DNA of 64,000 nucleotides from Pseudoneobacillus rhizosphaerae (lineage in GTDB: Bacteria; Bacillota; Bacilli; Bacillales; Cytobacillaceae). Below the pieces are notes generated by a model. That model saw only the letters and a program-made list of their open reading frames with translations. It was not told where the DNA came from and did no database searches. Position 1 is the stretch's first letter. The number at the start of each line of letters is the position of its first letter. The stretch is from contig NZ_CAKJTG010000024.1 in NCBI RefSeq assembly GCF_917563885.1, positions 1 to 64,000 on the forward strand. The letters run 5' to 3'. Below are positions 1 to 9,215 of this stretch, piece by piece. The position numbers and the translations under genes were made by a program.

Positions 1-60
1 TTTAAATACGGACTCTAACATGGTCCAATAAGCGGATTGACCTTCCTTCACTTCTACTAT

Positions 61-103
61 AAAAAAAATAGTAGCACAAACCATGGCCTTGGTCTGTACT
101 ACT
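61..103 (-). terminator. Rho-independent terminator (minus strand)
   Basis: On the minus strand a 13-bp stem with G-U pairs (arms 71-83 and 90-102) is followed by a run of eight T. It lies about 280 bases past the end of the cystine symporter gene and could end that transcript. Otherwise positions 1-384 hold no convincing gene: the only open frames are short and lack a ribosome binding site. Confidence 0.6.
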
Positions 104-384
104 AATGTTAGTATGTTTTACATCACTGGTTACTAAATTAAGGATAAGAAGCGTCATAAGAATTGACATCCCAATTGTCACCTAATTTTAAGTGTACAAT
201 ATGCTTTGTCCTTTAAATTTCTTTTGTCATTACTGGTCTTACTTCTCTATAAAAGGTATTCCAAATCCCTATGTGAAAGGGAAATGGCATTCGTCAATTC
301 GTACGCCATTTCTGATGTCAATTTACCATTATGCACCTCAAAACGGAACGGTTTAATAAGTAACTCGGGCTGGCTTTCATATTT

Positions 385-1767
385 TTATGCTTCTACTTCC
401 ACTCTATTTTCTAAGTTTTGATAAGCACCTGAATCGATTTCACCTGTAATTCGGCTAGTTAAAATTCCAGAAGTCATCGCACCACTTACATTAAGTGCTG
501 TACGTCCCATATCAATAAGAGGTTCAATTGAGATTAATAATCCTGCTAAAGCTACCGGTAGATCTAGTGCCGATAGAACAAGGATGGCAGCAAATGTTGC
601 ATTCCCCCCGACCCCTGCAACACCAAAGCTACTAATAGCTACGATGACAATAACCGTCGCTATAAAGGATGGTGTAAGTTCAACTCCTACAGTCGGTGCA
701 ATCATGATGGCTAACATCGCTGGATAAACCCCTGCACAGCCATTCTGACCAATAGTTAATCCGAATGAGCCTGCAAAATTCGCAATTCCTTCCGGAACAC
801 CTAATGATTTTTGTGTTTGGATGGTAATCGGTAAAGCCCCAGCACTTGTACGGGAAGTAAACGCAAAGGTTAATACTGGAAATGCCTTTTTCAAATAAGT
901 AACTGGATTTAATCCAGCAACGCTTAATAGAATTAAATGAATGACAAACATAACAATAAGAGCGACATAAGAAGCGACTACAAATTTACCTAGTTTTAAG
1001 ATTCCATCAATATCACTTAAAGCTACTGCTTTTGTCATAATAACTAATATGCCATATGGAGTTAATCTTAAAATGATGGTCACCACACGCATGACAATCG
1101 CATGTAACGTATCGACAAGCTTTTCAAAGGCTTCCGCTTGTTCAGGTGATTTCCTTCTTACTCCTAAAAAGGATACACCAATAAATGCGGCAAAAATAAC
1201 AACGGCAATGGTGGATGTTGGACGTGCTCCTGTTAAATCTGAGAACGGATTTGCTGGTAGTAAATCTAGCATTTGTTGCGGAAAGGTTTTACCTTCCACT
1301 TCCGCTGATCTTTGTTCTAACGCTTCTCCTCTAGCCGCTTCAGCATCGCCTTCTTGAATTTGAATGGCTTCTAAATCAAATCCAATCGTTGTAGCAATCG
1401 CAACAGCAGCGGCAATTGCCGTTGTTCCGACTAGTAATCCAATTACCAAAAAACTGATCTTTCCAACATTTTTCGCAAGCTTCATTTTTGTAAAGGCTGC
1501 TAGGATAGAAATAAAGACAAGTGGCATCACAATCATTTGCAATAGCTTAATATAACCTGTACCGACAAGGTTAAACCAATTAATTAAATCTATTACTACC
1601 TGTTCTGTTGGTCCGTAAATCCACTGTAGAATAAATCCATAAATAATACCAACGGCTAAAGCTAAGAATACTCTTTTTGAAAATGATACATGTTTTTTCT
1701 GTAGAAAGAAAAGGCCAAAAATGAATAGTAACATCACAATGATATTAAGCCAAAAGCCAATCGTCAT
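385..1767 (-). CDS. tcyP: L-cystine / dicarboxylate:cation symporter (TcyP-like)
   Basis: Member of the sodium:dicarboxylate symporter (DAACS) family, predicted integral membrane protein that imports L-cystine or an acidic amino acid with a cation. The roughly 460-residue protein has about eight hydrophobic helices, the serine-rich re-entrant segment (FTSRTSAGALPITIQ) and the conserved tail region with IDMGRTALNVSG. These fit TcyP of B. subtilis better than GltP. I place the start at the ATG at 1767, which has GGAGG 8 bases upstream; the upstream in-frame ATG at 1809 has no such site. Monocistronic by spacing; a terminator separates it from the operon on its upstream side. Substrate is inferred from family resemblance. 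Confidence 0.85.
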   Translation of the reverse strand: MTIGFWLNIIVMLLFIFGLFFLQKKHVSFSKRVFLALAVGIIYGFILQWIYGPTEQVVIDLINWFNLVGTGYIKLLQMIVMPLVFISILAAFTKMKLAKNVGKISFLVIGLLVGTTAIAAAVAIATTIGFDLEAIQIQEGDAEAARGEALEQRSAEVEGKTFPQQMLDLLPANPFSDLTGARPTSTIAVVIFAAFIGVSFLGVRRKSPEQAEAFEKLVDTLHAIVMRVVTIILRLTPYGILVIMTKAVALSDIDGILKLGKFVVASYVALIVMFVIHLILLSVAGLNPVTYLKKAFPVLTFAFTSRTSAGALPITIQTQKSLGVPEGIANFAGSFGLTIGQNGCAGVYPAMLAIMIAPTVGVELTPSFIATVIVIVAISSFGVAGVGGNATFAAILVLSALDLPVALAGLLISIEPLIDMGRTALNVSGAMTSGILTSRITGEIDSGAYQNLENRVEVEA

Positions 1768-1953
1768 TCTCCATTCCTCCTTATCATTTTTAATAAAATC
1801 ACAAGGCATGTTTCCCTGTAAGTAAAGTCGGAATTGAAATAAAAAAATAATAGTATGCCTTTACTTGAATTTATGACTTTACGACAATGAATATGTTTTT
1901 TATTCAAACAAAAAAGGAAATAAGTAGCTGATGAAAGGCAAAAAAATCGTATT

Positions 1954-1988
1954 AAAAAGAGCAAACCCCATTGGATTTGCTCTTTTTT
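1954..1988 (-). terminator. Terminator of the exopolysaccharide/c-di-GMP operon
   Basis: Stem with arms AAAAAGAGCAAA (1954-1965) and TTTGCTCTTTTT (1976-1987), directly past the stop codon of the hybrid kinase gene. The arms carry T runs in both directions, so it may also block transcription from the plus side. Confidence 0.75.
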
Positions 1989-2010
1989 ATGATGTTAATT
2001 AAATCTAAGT

Positions 2011-4215
2011 TTACTCTTCGCCCAATTCATCTTGCGGAATATAAACTTGACCTACTTTACCCGTTTTTAATAAGGTTTGCATAATCGCCTTTGACAATTG
2101 ACTTGGTTTATATGGCTTAATTAAATAATCCGTTGCCCCTAAGGAAAATCCTTTTTCTTTTTCATCAAGAGCTGATGAAATAAAGATTGGAATATTTTTA
2201 AGTATTTCTTGTTTCTTTATTTCTTCCATTATACTCCAACCGTCTAGTTCATCCTCTTCAAGAAGAATATCTAATACAATGGCATCAGGAAGTTCCTCTC
2301 TTATGACAGCTAATGCATCTTTTCCTCTTTTAAAATAAGATACTTGGAAATCATCCTCTTTCAGCTCTTCGGTAATTAATTGACCTAAGCTTTGATCATC
2401 TTCTACAACCATTACCTTAAAGCCTAACGCTCTTGATTCTGTTACAGGTGCTAGTTCTTCAAGCTGTCCAGGTATATGCGGGAAAGAACAAGTGAAGATA
2501 CTGCCGCTTCCATATTGGGACTGGACAAAGACCTCTCCATTATGGGCCTTCATTATTTCTTGTACAATGGCCAATCCTAGTCCAGTGCCACCTATTCTCC
2601 TGCGGTCACTATTATCAATACGGTAAAACCTTGAGAATAGCTTTTGCATGGACCCCTCTGGTATTCCGAGACCTTGGTCCTTAATGTCTACAAAAACTCG
2701 ATCCTCATAATGGTAAAGTTTAATTTCGATATCCCCACCATTTGGTGAATATTTAATCGAATTGTTAATTAAATTCGTAAATACTTGCTCAATTTTATCA
2801 CGATCTCCTAAAATATGTGCTTTATTACTTTCATCAATTATAGAAATTTGATGTTCGTTTGTATGGATACTTTGAGATTCAACCACTTTATCCAGAATTA
2901 ACTTAAGATTAATAAATTTCTTCTCATACGACTGTTTTCCTGCCTCCATTCTTTGGATATCAAGAAAATCATTAATTAATGCTGTTAATCGTTTTGCTTC
3001 ATTGTAGATGGTCGTAAAATACTTTTGTTGTCTGTCGGGTTTTAGTTCACGGTTTAATAGTAGCTCTGTAAATCCAAGGATACTAGCTAATGGTGTCCTT
3101 AGTTCATGACTAACGGTACTAACAAACTCTGACTTCATCATGTCTACTTCAAATTCTTTCGTGATATCACGGTGAACTAATATCGTCCCTACTTTATCGT
3201 CTACATGATATAATCCCGTACAATATACCTTTATCACTTGATTGGGATTGAGTTTTTTATAAATAAAAATACTATCGCTTTCCTTTTTTTCAGTCGCTTT
3301 ACGTAAAAAACTTTGAAAAGATTCCGGATCTTCTACTTGTGCTGCCATAACAGATGTCCAATTATTCAAGTCTAACCCAATTATTGTTCCTATTTTATTA
3401 CTCCATTGAAACATATCAATCAATTGTTTATTCACTTGAACAATAACACCTTCATTATTTATTAACAAAATTCCCTCTTGAATGGTGTTTAATATATCTT
3501 GATTTAAACTACGCTCTGCTTCTGATTTTTTATATAACTCTTCATTTTGAATGCTTTTTGATTTAAGTTCGTCCTGTTGATTCAGAAGAATTCTTGTGAT
3601 TCGCAGCAAAGTTAACAGGATGATTAAAATAAACCCAATAAAGCCAACTTGAACATAGGTTTGATGCTTTATTAATCGCTCAAAGCTAGCTTCTAATTTC
3701 TTTCCTAAATCACTAATATAATTTGCTGAATTCCTTTGAAAGTTTGTAATATTTGCTGTTGTTGTCGAATTAGCTAACTTCGCTACCTCTTCTGGATGGC
3801 CATCTTCATAAAATGAAATCGCACTAGGCAGTGCATTGCCAAAATAATAATCTTGAAATTGTTCTGCTTCCTTAATAAAACGTTTATCCTCAGAAGTGCT
3901 AATAATCTCCTTAAACTGGACAAAGAGCGATGAAACATGTTCATCTGTAGCAAGCGCATGTTCTTTTAACGTTACATTCCCATAGGCAAAATAACCACGT
4001 GCCTCAGAAAAGGCATTGTTAAAGCTATTATTAATTTCTTGCGCCAAATCTTTTTTTCTCTCTAACAAGTCGATTTGATCTGAATAACCTTCCTTAAAGT
4101 AGTGGAGGGAAAGCCATAAACTGATTGCCCCCACTAAAAAGAATATAATCGTGAGCACCATTAAAGAAGCATATTTTTTTGATAAAGTTTTTTGGAAATA
4201 ATCTTTAATCTTCAT
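2011..4215 (-). CDS. Membrane hybrid sensor histidine kinase with C-terminal receiver
   Basis: 734 residues. Order: membrane helix near 15-38; extracytoplasmic helical sensor, about 40-185, resembling CHASE3/four-helix sensors; second helix near 187-210; PAS domain about 240-350; HisKA with phospho-acceptor H370 in VSHELRTP; HATPase_c about 470-590 with N box (NLINNSIKYSPNG), G1 (DQGLGIPEG) and G2 (GGTGLGLAIV); receiver domain about 605-722 with D649. The start overlaps the end of the CheY-like gene by 11 bases, indicating translational coupling. Being the last gene of the operon, it probably feeds phosphate to its own receiver, the adjacent regulator and possibly the Hpt domain of the diguanylate cyclase. 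The signal sensed is unknown. Confidence 0.9.
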   Translation of the reverse strand: MKIKDYFQKTLSKKYASLMVLTIIFFLVGAISLWLSLHYFKEGYSDQIDLLERKKDLAQEINNSFNNAFSEARGYFAYGNVTLKEHALATDEHVSSLFVQFKEIISTSEDKRFIKEAEQFQDYYFGNALPSAISFYEDGHPEEVAKLANSTTTANITNFQRNSANYISDLGKKLEASFERLIKHQTYVQVGFIGFILIILLTLLRITRILLNQQDELKSKSIQNEELYKKSEAERSLNQDILNTIQEGILLINNEGVIVQVNKQLIDMFQWSNKIGTIIGLDLNNWTSVMAAQVEDPESFQSFLRKATEKKESDSIFIYKKLNPNQVIKVYCTGLYHVDDKVGTILVHRDITKEFEVDMMKSEFVSTVSHELRTPLASILGFTELLLNRELKPDRQQKYFTTIYNEAKRLTALINDFLDIQRMEAGKQSYEKKFINLKLILDKVVESQSIHTNEHQISIIDESNKAHILGDRDKIEQVFTNLINNSIKYSPNGGDIEIKLYHYEDRVFVDIKDQGLGIPEGSMQKLFSRFYRIDNSDRRRIGGTGLGLAIVQEIMKAHNGEVFVQSQYGSGSIFTCSFPHIPGQLEELAPVTESRALGFKVMVVEDDQSLGQLITEELKEDDFQVSYFKRGKDALAVIREELPDAIVLDILLEEDELDGWSIMEEIKKQEILKNIPIFISSALDEKEKGFSLGATDYLIKPYKPSQLSKAIMQTLLKTGKVGQVYIPQDELGEE

Positions 4216-4573
4216 CTAGTATTGCCTTAACCTTTTCGATTAGTTGTAGAGGGCTAAAAGGCTTTTGCATAAACTCATTTGCACCGACAGATAAAATCAT
4301 TTCTTGTTCATGCTTTTGACTTTTTGCTGAGAGCATAAGAATTTTCACTTCACTATTAACTAATCCCGCACGAACCTTTTTTATAACTTCCATACCTGTA
4401 TAACCAGGCATCATATAATCAAGTATAAGTAAGTCGTATTCATTACGTTCAAACAATTGAAGGGCTTCTTCCCCGTCCGCCGCCTCGTCAACGTGATAAT
4501 CCTCATCTTCTAGTGTATCGACTATTAGCATTCTAATAATTTCTTCATCCTCTGCTAATAAAATCCTTTTCAC
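4205..4573 (-). CDS. Single-domain CheY-like response regulator
   Basis: 122 residues, a receiver domain alone with no output domain. Acidic pocket at E8-D9, phospho-acceptor D52 in LILDYMMPG, conserved S/T near 82 and K104 in QKPF. The start shares four bases with the stop of the glycoside hydrolase gene (ATGA overlap) and its end overlaps the hybrid kinase by 11 bases, so it is embedded in the operon. A stand-alone receiver between a hybrid kinase and an Hpt-containing cyclase is what a phosphorelay shuttle would look like, comparable to Spo0F; that role is inference. Confidence 0.9.
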   Translation of the reverse strand: MKRILLAEDEEIIRMLIVDTLEDEDYHVDEAADGEEALQLFERNEYDLLILDYMMPGYTGMEVIKKVRAGLVNSEVKILMLSAKSQKHEQEMILSVGANEFMQKPFSPLQLIEKVKAILDED

Positions 4574-7500
4574 TCCACTTTCCCCTCTCTACTTACATTG
4601 TCAAATGCTTCTTTCATAATAAAGTAAGATTTTTTTAAACGTTCTTCAAATATAGGTTGTTCCCATTCCTTCCATGAAAAGAAAAGTGTTTCATTATTCA
4701 CATCAGAATCTTGAATTACATTATTATGAACAGAAATGACATTTAATTTGATTTGATTAATCTTTACAGAAGATGCAAGTCCACCCTTCCACAAATCACC
4801 CATTGCCTCGCGCAAACTCGGATCCTTAATGTTTAATAGCTGCCAAGGAATCCTTAATTCTAAAACTTTTTTGTCTTTACTTAAACTAAAATCCGTCAAA
4901 CTATTAAAATTTTGATCATAGGGATTACCATTACCATACATTAGGCTTCCTGCTTCATATGCAGTAAAAGGATACGTCTTATTTGTAGAAGGAACAACTA
5001 GCTCTTTATTTAAGGCTAAACGAATGGGGTGAAAAACTCCATTGTTTTTCCTTGCTGCATAGGATGCTTGATCAATCATTTTTAAATCATGACCGTATTG
5101 ATAATAAAAAGGATCATAATAACTATCAACCAACATATTAGCGTTTTGTTCATCTGTTAGATTAACGATAAAATCGACACCATTTTTTGTTGCTATTTTC
5201 TCATTTTGACCTATTGGTATGGTAGTTTGACCTTGATTAGAAATGGTATCTAATAATAAATAGATATCGTCCTCTTTCCAATTTAAAGGCTGTTGAAATT
5301 TCATTTTCGCATAAAAATAACTCTGATCTGCATGTAGATCAATTTGTTTAATGCGTTCATTCCGATTATCTGTTTGGAAAATAGGCTTTACATTTAATTT
5401 ATTCCAATCTCCTTCTTGTCCATCCACATATAGTTGTTTCTCACTAGAACTAGGCTCAAAGCTTAATAACCCAAAATGTTGTTCGTTTGTTTGAACATTT
5501 GACCAAAATGGCCGGCGATTAGGGTTATCAAGGTCCATCGTATTCCATGTACGTTTAAACCACTCATCTTGCCAGGTGAAAACTAGCCCTCCTGCATAGC
5601 CTTCATGAACAATCGAATGGAATAAGCGCTTATTTATATTCCCTTGTTCCTGTTCAGAGTGATGTCCTTGGTCCATACCATAGGCATTAAGATGGGTTAA
5701 GCCCCTCGAGCCTGGAACTCCAAATTCAGCTACTAAAACTGGCATGCTATGGACCTTAATAAGGTCGTTTAAATAACCAGCATAATTATTTGGATTTCCG
5801 TCTGCATCTTTATACTCCAAATATTTTTGTTCATAGTTTAAAAAATCCGGATAGTAAGGATAGATATGATAAGAAGCAAATAATCCTGCATGAAAATTTA
5901 TCGTTTTTTCAATATGGTTAGGATTAACAGCCACTAAGTCTTCTTCCTCTGATGGTTCTGCAGGATGTTCAAGTAAATCCGTAGTAACCCAGTTTGTAAA
6001 ACTCATAGTATGTTGCCAACCGTATTCTTTTGTCTCATAGTCCGCTGCAAACTCCATCATTTGGGCTAACCAGACCTCAAACGGACTAGCATTTGTCGTC
6101 TTAAAGTACTTTCCATTCCATTGACCAACAGCTTTATTTTTGATATTTGTTTCTTGTACAACACGTGGGTCCCACTCGATTCCAAGTATATATCCAAGAA
6201 TATACGAAGAGACGTCCGTCTTATACTCTCCACTAGCATGTCCGACCCGTTCTGGAATGGTAATATTCCCATGAACAATATCAAGCATCTGACGTATTTC
6301 TAACTGAAAATCCTCGACAACTTCTTTAGAAAATGCATTTTGGGTTCTAATTAAGCTTTCTTCTGTTACCCAAGCACCATGAAATAAATAAAGAGGTGAC
6401 TTAGCAATTTTGTTATATTTATCAAGTGCTTCGTAAAATTCGGGCGGATGTAACGTGTACACCCTAATGGAATTAGCATTCATGTCACCAATTGCTTTAA
6501 ACCATCGGAAATATTCATCCATGGTAATTGCCGTTTCACCAGGAAAATAGCCTGGTTTTGCAATCCCCATATTTACACCTTTTATTAAGAAATTCTCCCA
6601 TTTTCCATTATTTTGAACTTGAATAAATTGATTACTAGTTTGACTGTTATAGGTAATCCCATCAGTTTGAATCATCTCTACCTTTTCTTGCTCAACATCC
6701 TGGTGGAGGCCATTTTTTAGAATGTATTTCATCATAGGAACATAAGTCTTCCAATAAAATGAGCTCCGCTCACTCACATACTTCTTCCATAGCGATAAAC
6801 CTCTAGTCTGATAAATACTTGGGACTTCTGCTTCATCAGCAAAATCACCTGAAAAATAATAAGAGGTATACTGAGCGTTTTCATGAAGATTGACCGCAGG
6901 GAATATTGTTGGAATACCAAGCTCATGCATGGCTTCCTTCTTTTTTTCAGAAACAGGGAGATGAAAATTCGCAAGTATTTCATCTTCATTTCTAGCACTT
7001 ACGATATCAAACCAATATTGATAAACGGAATTTAAATTTTGTTTAAAATAATCTTCGCCCTTTTTCGTAAAACGAATTTCTACACCTTGTTTCGTTAAGT
7101 CTTCCTCTTCTACAACATAGACATAATCATCTTCATTCACAAACACAAGCCCCGCTCCGGTGAAAGTCCAATCTCCCTCATATTGGTCCTTTACCCAGAT
7201 GGGTACCTCTATGGAATCCAAATCCGTAAAGTAGCGACCGATCCAGCCGCTCCAGTTTACGTTTAATAGATTTGAAATTCTCAATCGAGCATCTGCCGTT
7301 GTTGGACTTGCAAAGGTATTAAATTCAGCTATTAGTGTTTTCCCTTTTTCTTGGTATAGTGAATTTTCAATTTGTTCTACTTCTTCCAACTTAAGACCGC
7401 CGTATAGACTTTCTGAACGTTTGCCGAGCTGATTTTCACCGTAGAAATCCTCTTCATACACCCCATATTGATCAGCAAGATATATGACATCAAACTGTTC

Positions 7501-7803
7501 AAGTTTTTTAGGGAGCTCTCTTATTCCATAATGCTTGTCGTCCTTAGGGACAAATCCAACATAATCTTCCTTTAATGAATACAGATTATGATCCGGTTTC
7601 ACATATTTTTCATTATTTAATAACCAAACGAAGCCTTTATGTTCGCGGTAGGTTTTGTCGGGTACTGTCTTGTCTACGATTAATACATTTAAAGGGTTTG
7701 AATCCTTTAACATCCATAGCCAAAATGGGCTTAATAGTACCAGTATAAGTAATAAAATATAGGCAATGACTACATTTTGGCCATTTGAAAATAGCTTTTT
7801 CAT
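4570..7803 (-). CDS. Membrane-anchored multidomain glycoside hydrolase-like protein
   Basis: 1077 residues. One N-terminal membrane helix (about 12-33) with no cleavage site places the rest outside the cell. Residues about 38-260 look like a Rossmann/GATase-like fold. From about 400 to 770 is a TIM-barrel glycoside hydrolase region resembling GH2/GH5 clan A: GVNMG near 412, NSIRVYTLHPP, candidate acid/base E543 in LGIEWDP, candidate nucleophile E693 in VLVAEFG, and a conserved W in FTWQDEW. Residues about 795-1060 resemble a CBM9/DOMON-type sugar-binding domain. ATGA overlaps join it to the glycosyltransferase upstream and the CheY-like gene downstream. Likely trims, releases or modifies the polymer made by that enzyme. 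Catalytic assignments come from motif reading only. Confidence 0.7.
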   Translation of the reverse strand: MKKLFSNGQNVVIAYILLLILVLLSPFWLWMLKDSNPLNVLIVDKTVPDKTYREHKGFVWLLNNEKYVKPDHNLYSLKEDYVGFVPKDDKHYGIRELPKKLEQFDVIYLADQYGVYEEDFYGENQLGKRSESLYGGLKLEEVEQIENSLYQEKGKTLIAEFNTFASPTTADARLRISNLLNVNWSGWIGRYFTDLDSIEVPIWVKDQYEGDWTFTGAGLVFVNEDDYVYVVEEEDLTKQGVEIRFTKKGEDYFKQNLNSVYQYWFDIVSARNEDEILANFHLPVSEKKKEAMHELGIPTIFPAVNLHENAQYTSYYFSGDFADEAEVPSIYQTRGLSLWKKYVSERSSFYWKTYVPMMKYILKNGLHQDVEQEKVEMIQTDGITYNSQTSNQFIQVQNNGKWENFLIKGVNMGIAKPGYFPGETAITMDEYFRWFKAIGDMNANSIRVYTLHPPEFYEALDKYNKIAKSPLYLFHGAWVTEESLIRTQNAFSKEVVEDFQLEIRQMLDIVHGNITIPERVGHASGEYKTDVSSYILGYILGIEWDPRVVQETNIKNKAVGQWNGKYFKTTNASPFEVWLAQMMEFAADYETKEYGWQHTMSFTNWVTTDLLEHPAEPSEEEDLVAVNPNHIEKTINFHAGLFASYHIYPYYPDFLNYEQKYLEYKDADGNPNNYAGYLNDLIKVHSMPVLVAEFGVPGSRGLTHLNAYGMDQGHHSEQEQGNINKRLFHSIVHEGYAGGLVFTWQDEWFKRTWNTMDLDNPNRRPFWSNVQTNEQHFGLLSFEPSSSEKQLYVDGQEGDWNKLNVKPIFQTDNRNERIKQIDLHADQSYFYAKMKFQQPLNWKEDDIYLLLDTISNQGQTTIPIGQNEKIATKNGVDFIVNLTDEQNANMLVDSYYDPFYYQYGHDLKMIDQASYAARKNNGVFHPIRLALNKELVVPSTNKTYPFTAYEAGSLMYGNGNPYDQNFNSLTDFSLSKDKKVLELRIPWQLLNIKDPSLREAMGDLWKGGLASSVKINQIKLNVISVHNNVIQDSDVNNETLFFSWKEWEQPIFEERLKKSYFIMKEAFDNVSREGKVE

Positions 7804-9212
7804 TTTGATACACCTTTTCTTTTCATTTCTCCCCAGCTTGTTTCACCTTTTATCGATTGCCAGATTCCCTCACATCTCCAAAATACCGTTAAGGGTCTAT
7901 ACCATAAGGTTTCGGTTAATGAGTAGACAAATAGCTTTAATATTTGATCTAACTTTGGATATCTTCTTAGGCTCCATTCTTCAAGAAGAACAGCAGCCAT
8001 TGAAAAGAAGGAGCCGTATAGGCAGGAAAGGAAGAAAATAAGAATAGCAAATTCTATATAAACTCCCCCGAAAAATAAAGATAAAATAATGTAAATAAAT
8101 CCTGAAAGTTCCACTACAGGACCTAAAAATTCGACAATCCAGAAATACGGAAACGAAATAAATCCAATCGATCCGTATTTAGGATTAAAGGTTAGCTTTC
8201 GATGTGTCCATAAACTTTCAAATAAGCCACGATGCCATCTGCTTCTTTGTCTTCTTAGGTAAGTCATACTCTCAGGAACCTCTGTCCAACAAACAGGGTC
8301 TGGTACATAACCAATTTTTTTATCCAATTTTCTTTCTTTCAGTAGTCGGTGAATACGGACTACAAGCTCCATATCTTCCCCGACGGTATCCGTTTTATAA
8401 CCACCTGCTTGTAACACCCAATGCTTTGAGAATACACCAAAGGCACCAGAAATAATTAATAGAAGGTTATGCCTACTTAAACCCACTCTCCCCATTAAAA
8501 AGGCACGTAAATATTCAATAATTTGCATAATGACCAATGGATTCTTTGAGAGTCCGACATTTAAGATATTGCCATTTTCAATGTGACATCCGTTAGCAAT
8601 TCGAATACTTCCCCCAGAAGCAATAACTTGTTCATTAGAGTCAATAATTGGTTTCATCACTTTTAGGAAAGCGTCTGCTTCTAGTACTGAATCTCCATCA
8701 AGTGAACAAAAATAAGGAAAGTTGGAAAAGTTTAGCCCCACATTTAGGGCATCGGCTTTACCTCCATTATCCTTATCAACTAAATATAAGTAAGGTAAAA
8801 ATTTGGATTGATAGATTTTTTTGATTGGTTTTGTTTTAATTTGTTTCCTTATTACTTTATGTACTTCAACCATATCGTAATGTTCAATCATCTTTGCAAC
8901 GGTTTCATCCTTCGAGCCGTCATTTACAACAATAATTTCATAACTTGGATAATGAATACTTAACAATGAACGCACACTTTGTATAATCCCCGCTTCCTCA
9001 TTGTAAGCAGGGACAATAATTGATATTGGTTTACTGTAATAATCATTAAGGTAGTCATCATATGTTTGCTTTCGATTTAACTGGTATTCCCTCCTTAGCT
9101 GGAGGGAAGATATGACAAGAATAGAAGAGTAAAAAATAATAACGATCATCATAAAAATGGTGATAAACCAACCATAAGTTGTCATAATTCCCATTAATAC
9201 AGTATTGAGCAT
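7800..9212 (-). CDS. Processive family 2 glycosyltransferase (BcsA/IcaA-like)
   Basis: 470 residues. N-terminal membrane helix (about 12-36), GT2 catalytic domain about 62-335, then several C-terminal helices that would form the export channel. The full D,D,D,QxxRW signature is present: D98 in NDGSK, D172/D174 in SLDGDS, GED at 278-280, and QRSRW at 322-326. These mark an inverting, membrane-embedded polysaccharide synthase using UDP-sugars. No PilZ domain follows the catalytic part, unlike BcsA, so c-di-GMP would have to act through another protein. Overlaps the hydrolase gene by four bases; the HEAT-repeat gene ends three bases upstream. The polymer cannot be deduced. Confidence 0.85.
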   Translation of the reverse strand: MLNTVLMGIMTTYGWFITIFMMIVIIFYSSILVISSLQLRREYQLNRKQTYDDYLNDYYSKPISIIVPAYNEEAGIIQSVRSLLSIHYPSYEIIVVNDGSKDETVAKMIEHYDMVEVHKVIRKQIKTKPIKKIYQSKFLPYLYLVDKDNGGKADALNVGLNFSNFPYFCSLDGDSVLEADAFLKVMKPIIDSNEQVIASGGSIRIANGCHIENGNILNVGLSKNPLVIMQIIEYLRAFLMGRVGLSRHNLLLIISGAFGVFSKHWVLQAGGYKTDTVGEDMELVVRIHRLLKERKLDKKIGYVPDPVCWTEVPESMTYLRRQRSRWHRGLFESLWTHRKLTFNPKYGSIGFISFPYFWIVEFLGPVVELSGFIYIILSLFFGGVYIEFAILIFFLSCLYGSFFSMAAVLLEEWSLRRYPKLDQILKLFVYSLTETLWYRPLTVFWRCEGIWQSIKGETSWGEMKRKGVSK

Positions 9213-9215
9213 GAG

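Noticed and set aside
206-421. 71-residue plus-strand frame at the window start
   Set aside because: No ribosome binding site and it runs into the end of the symporter gene on the other strand.
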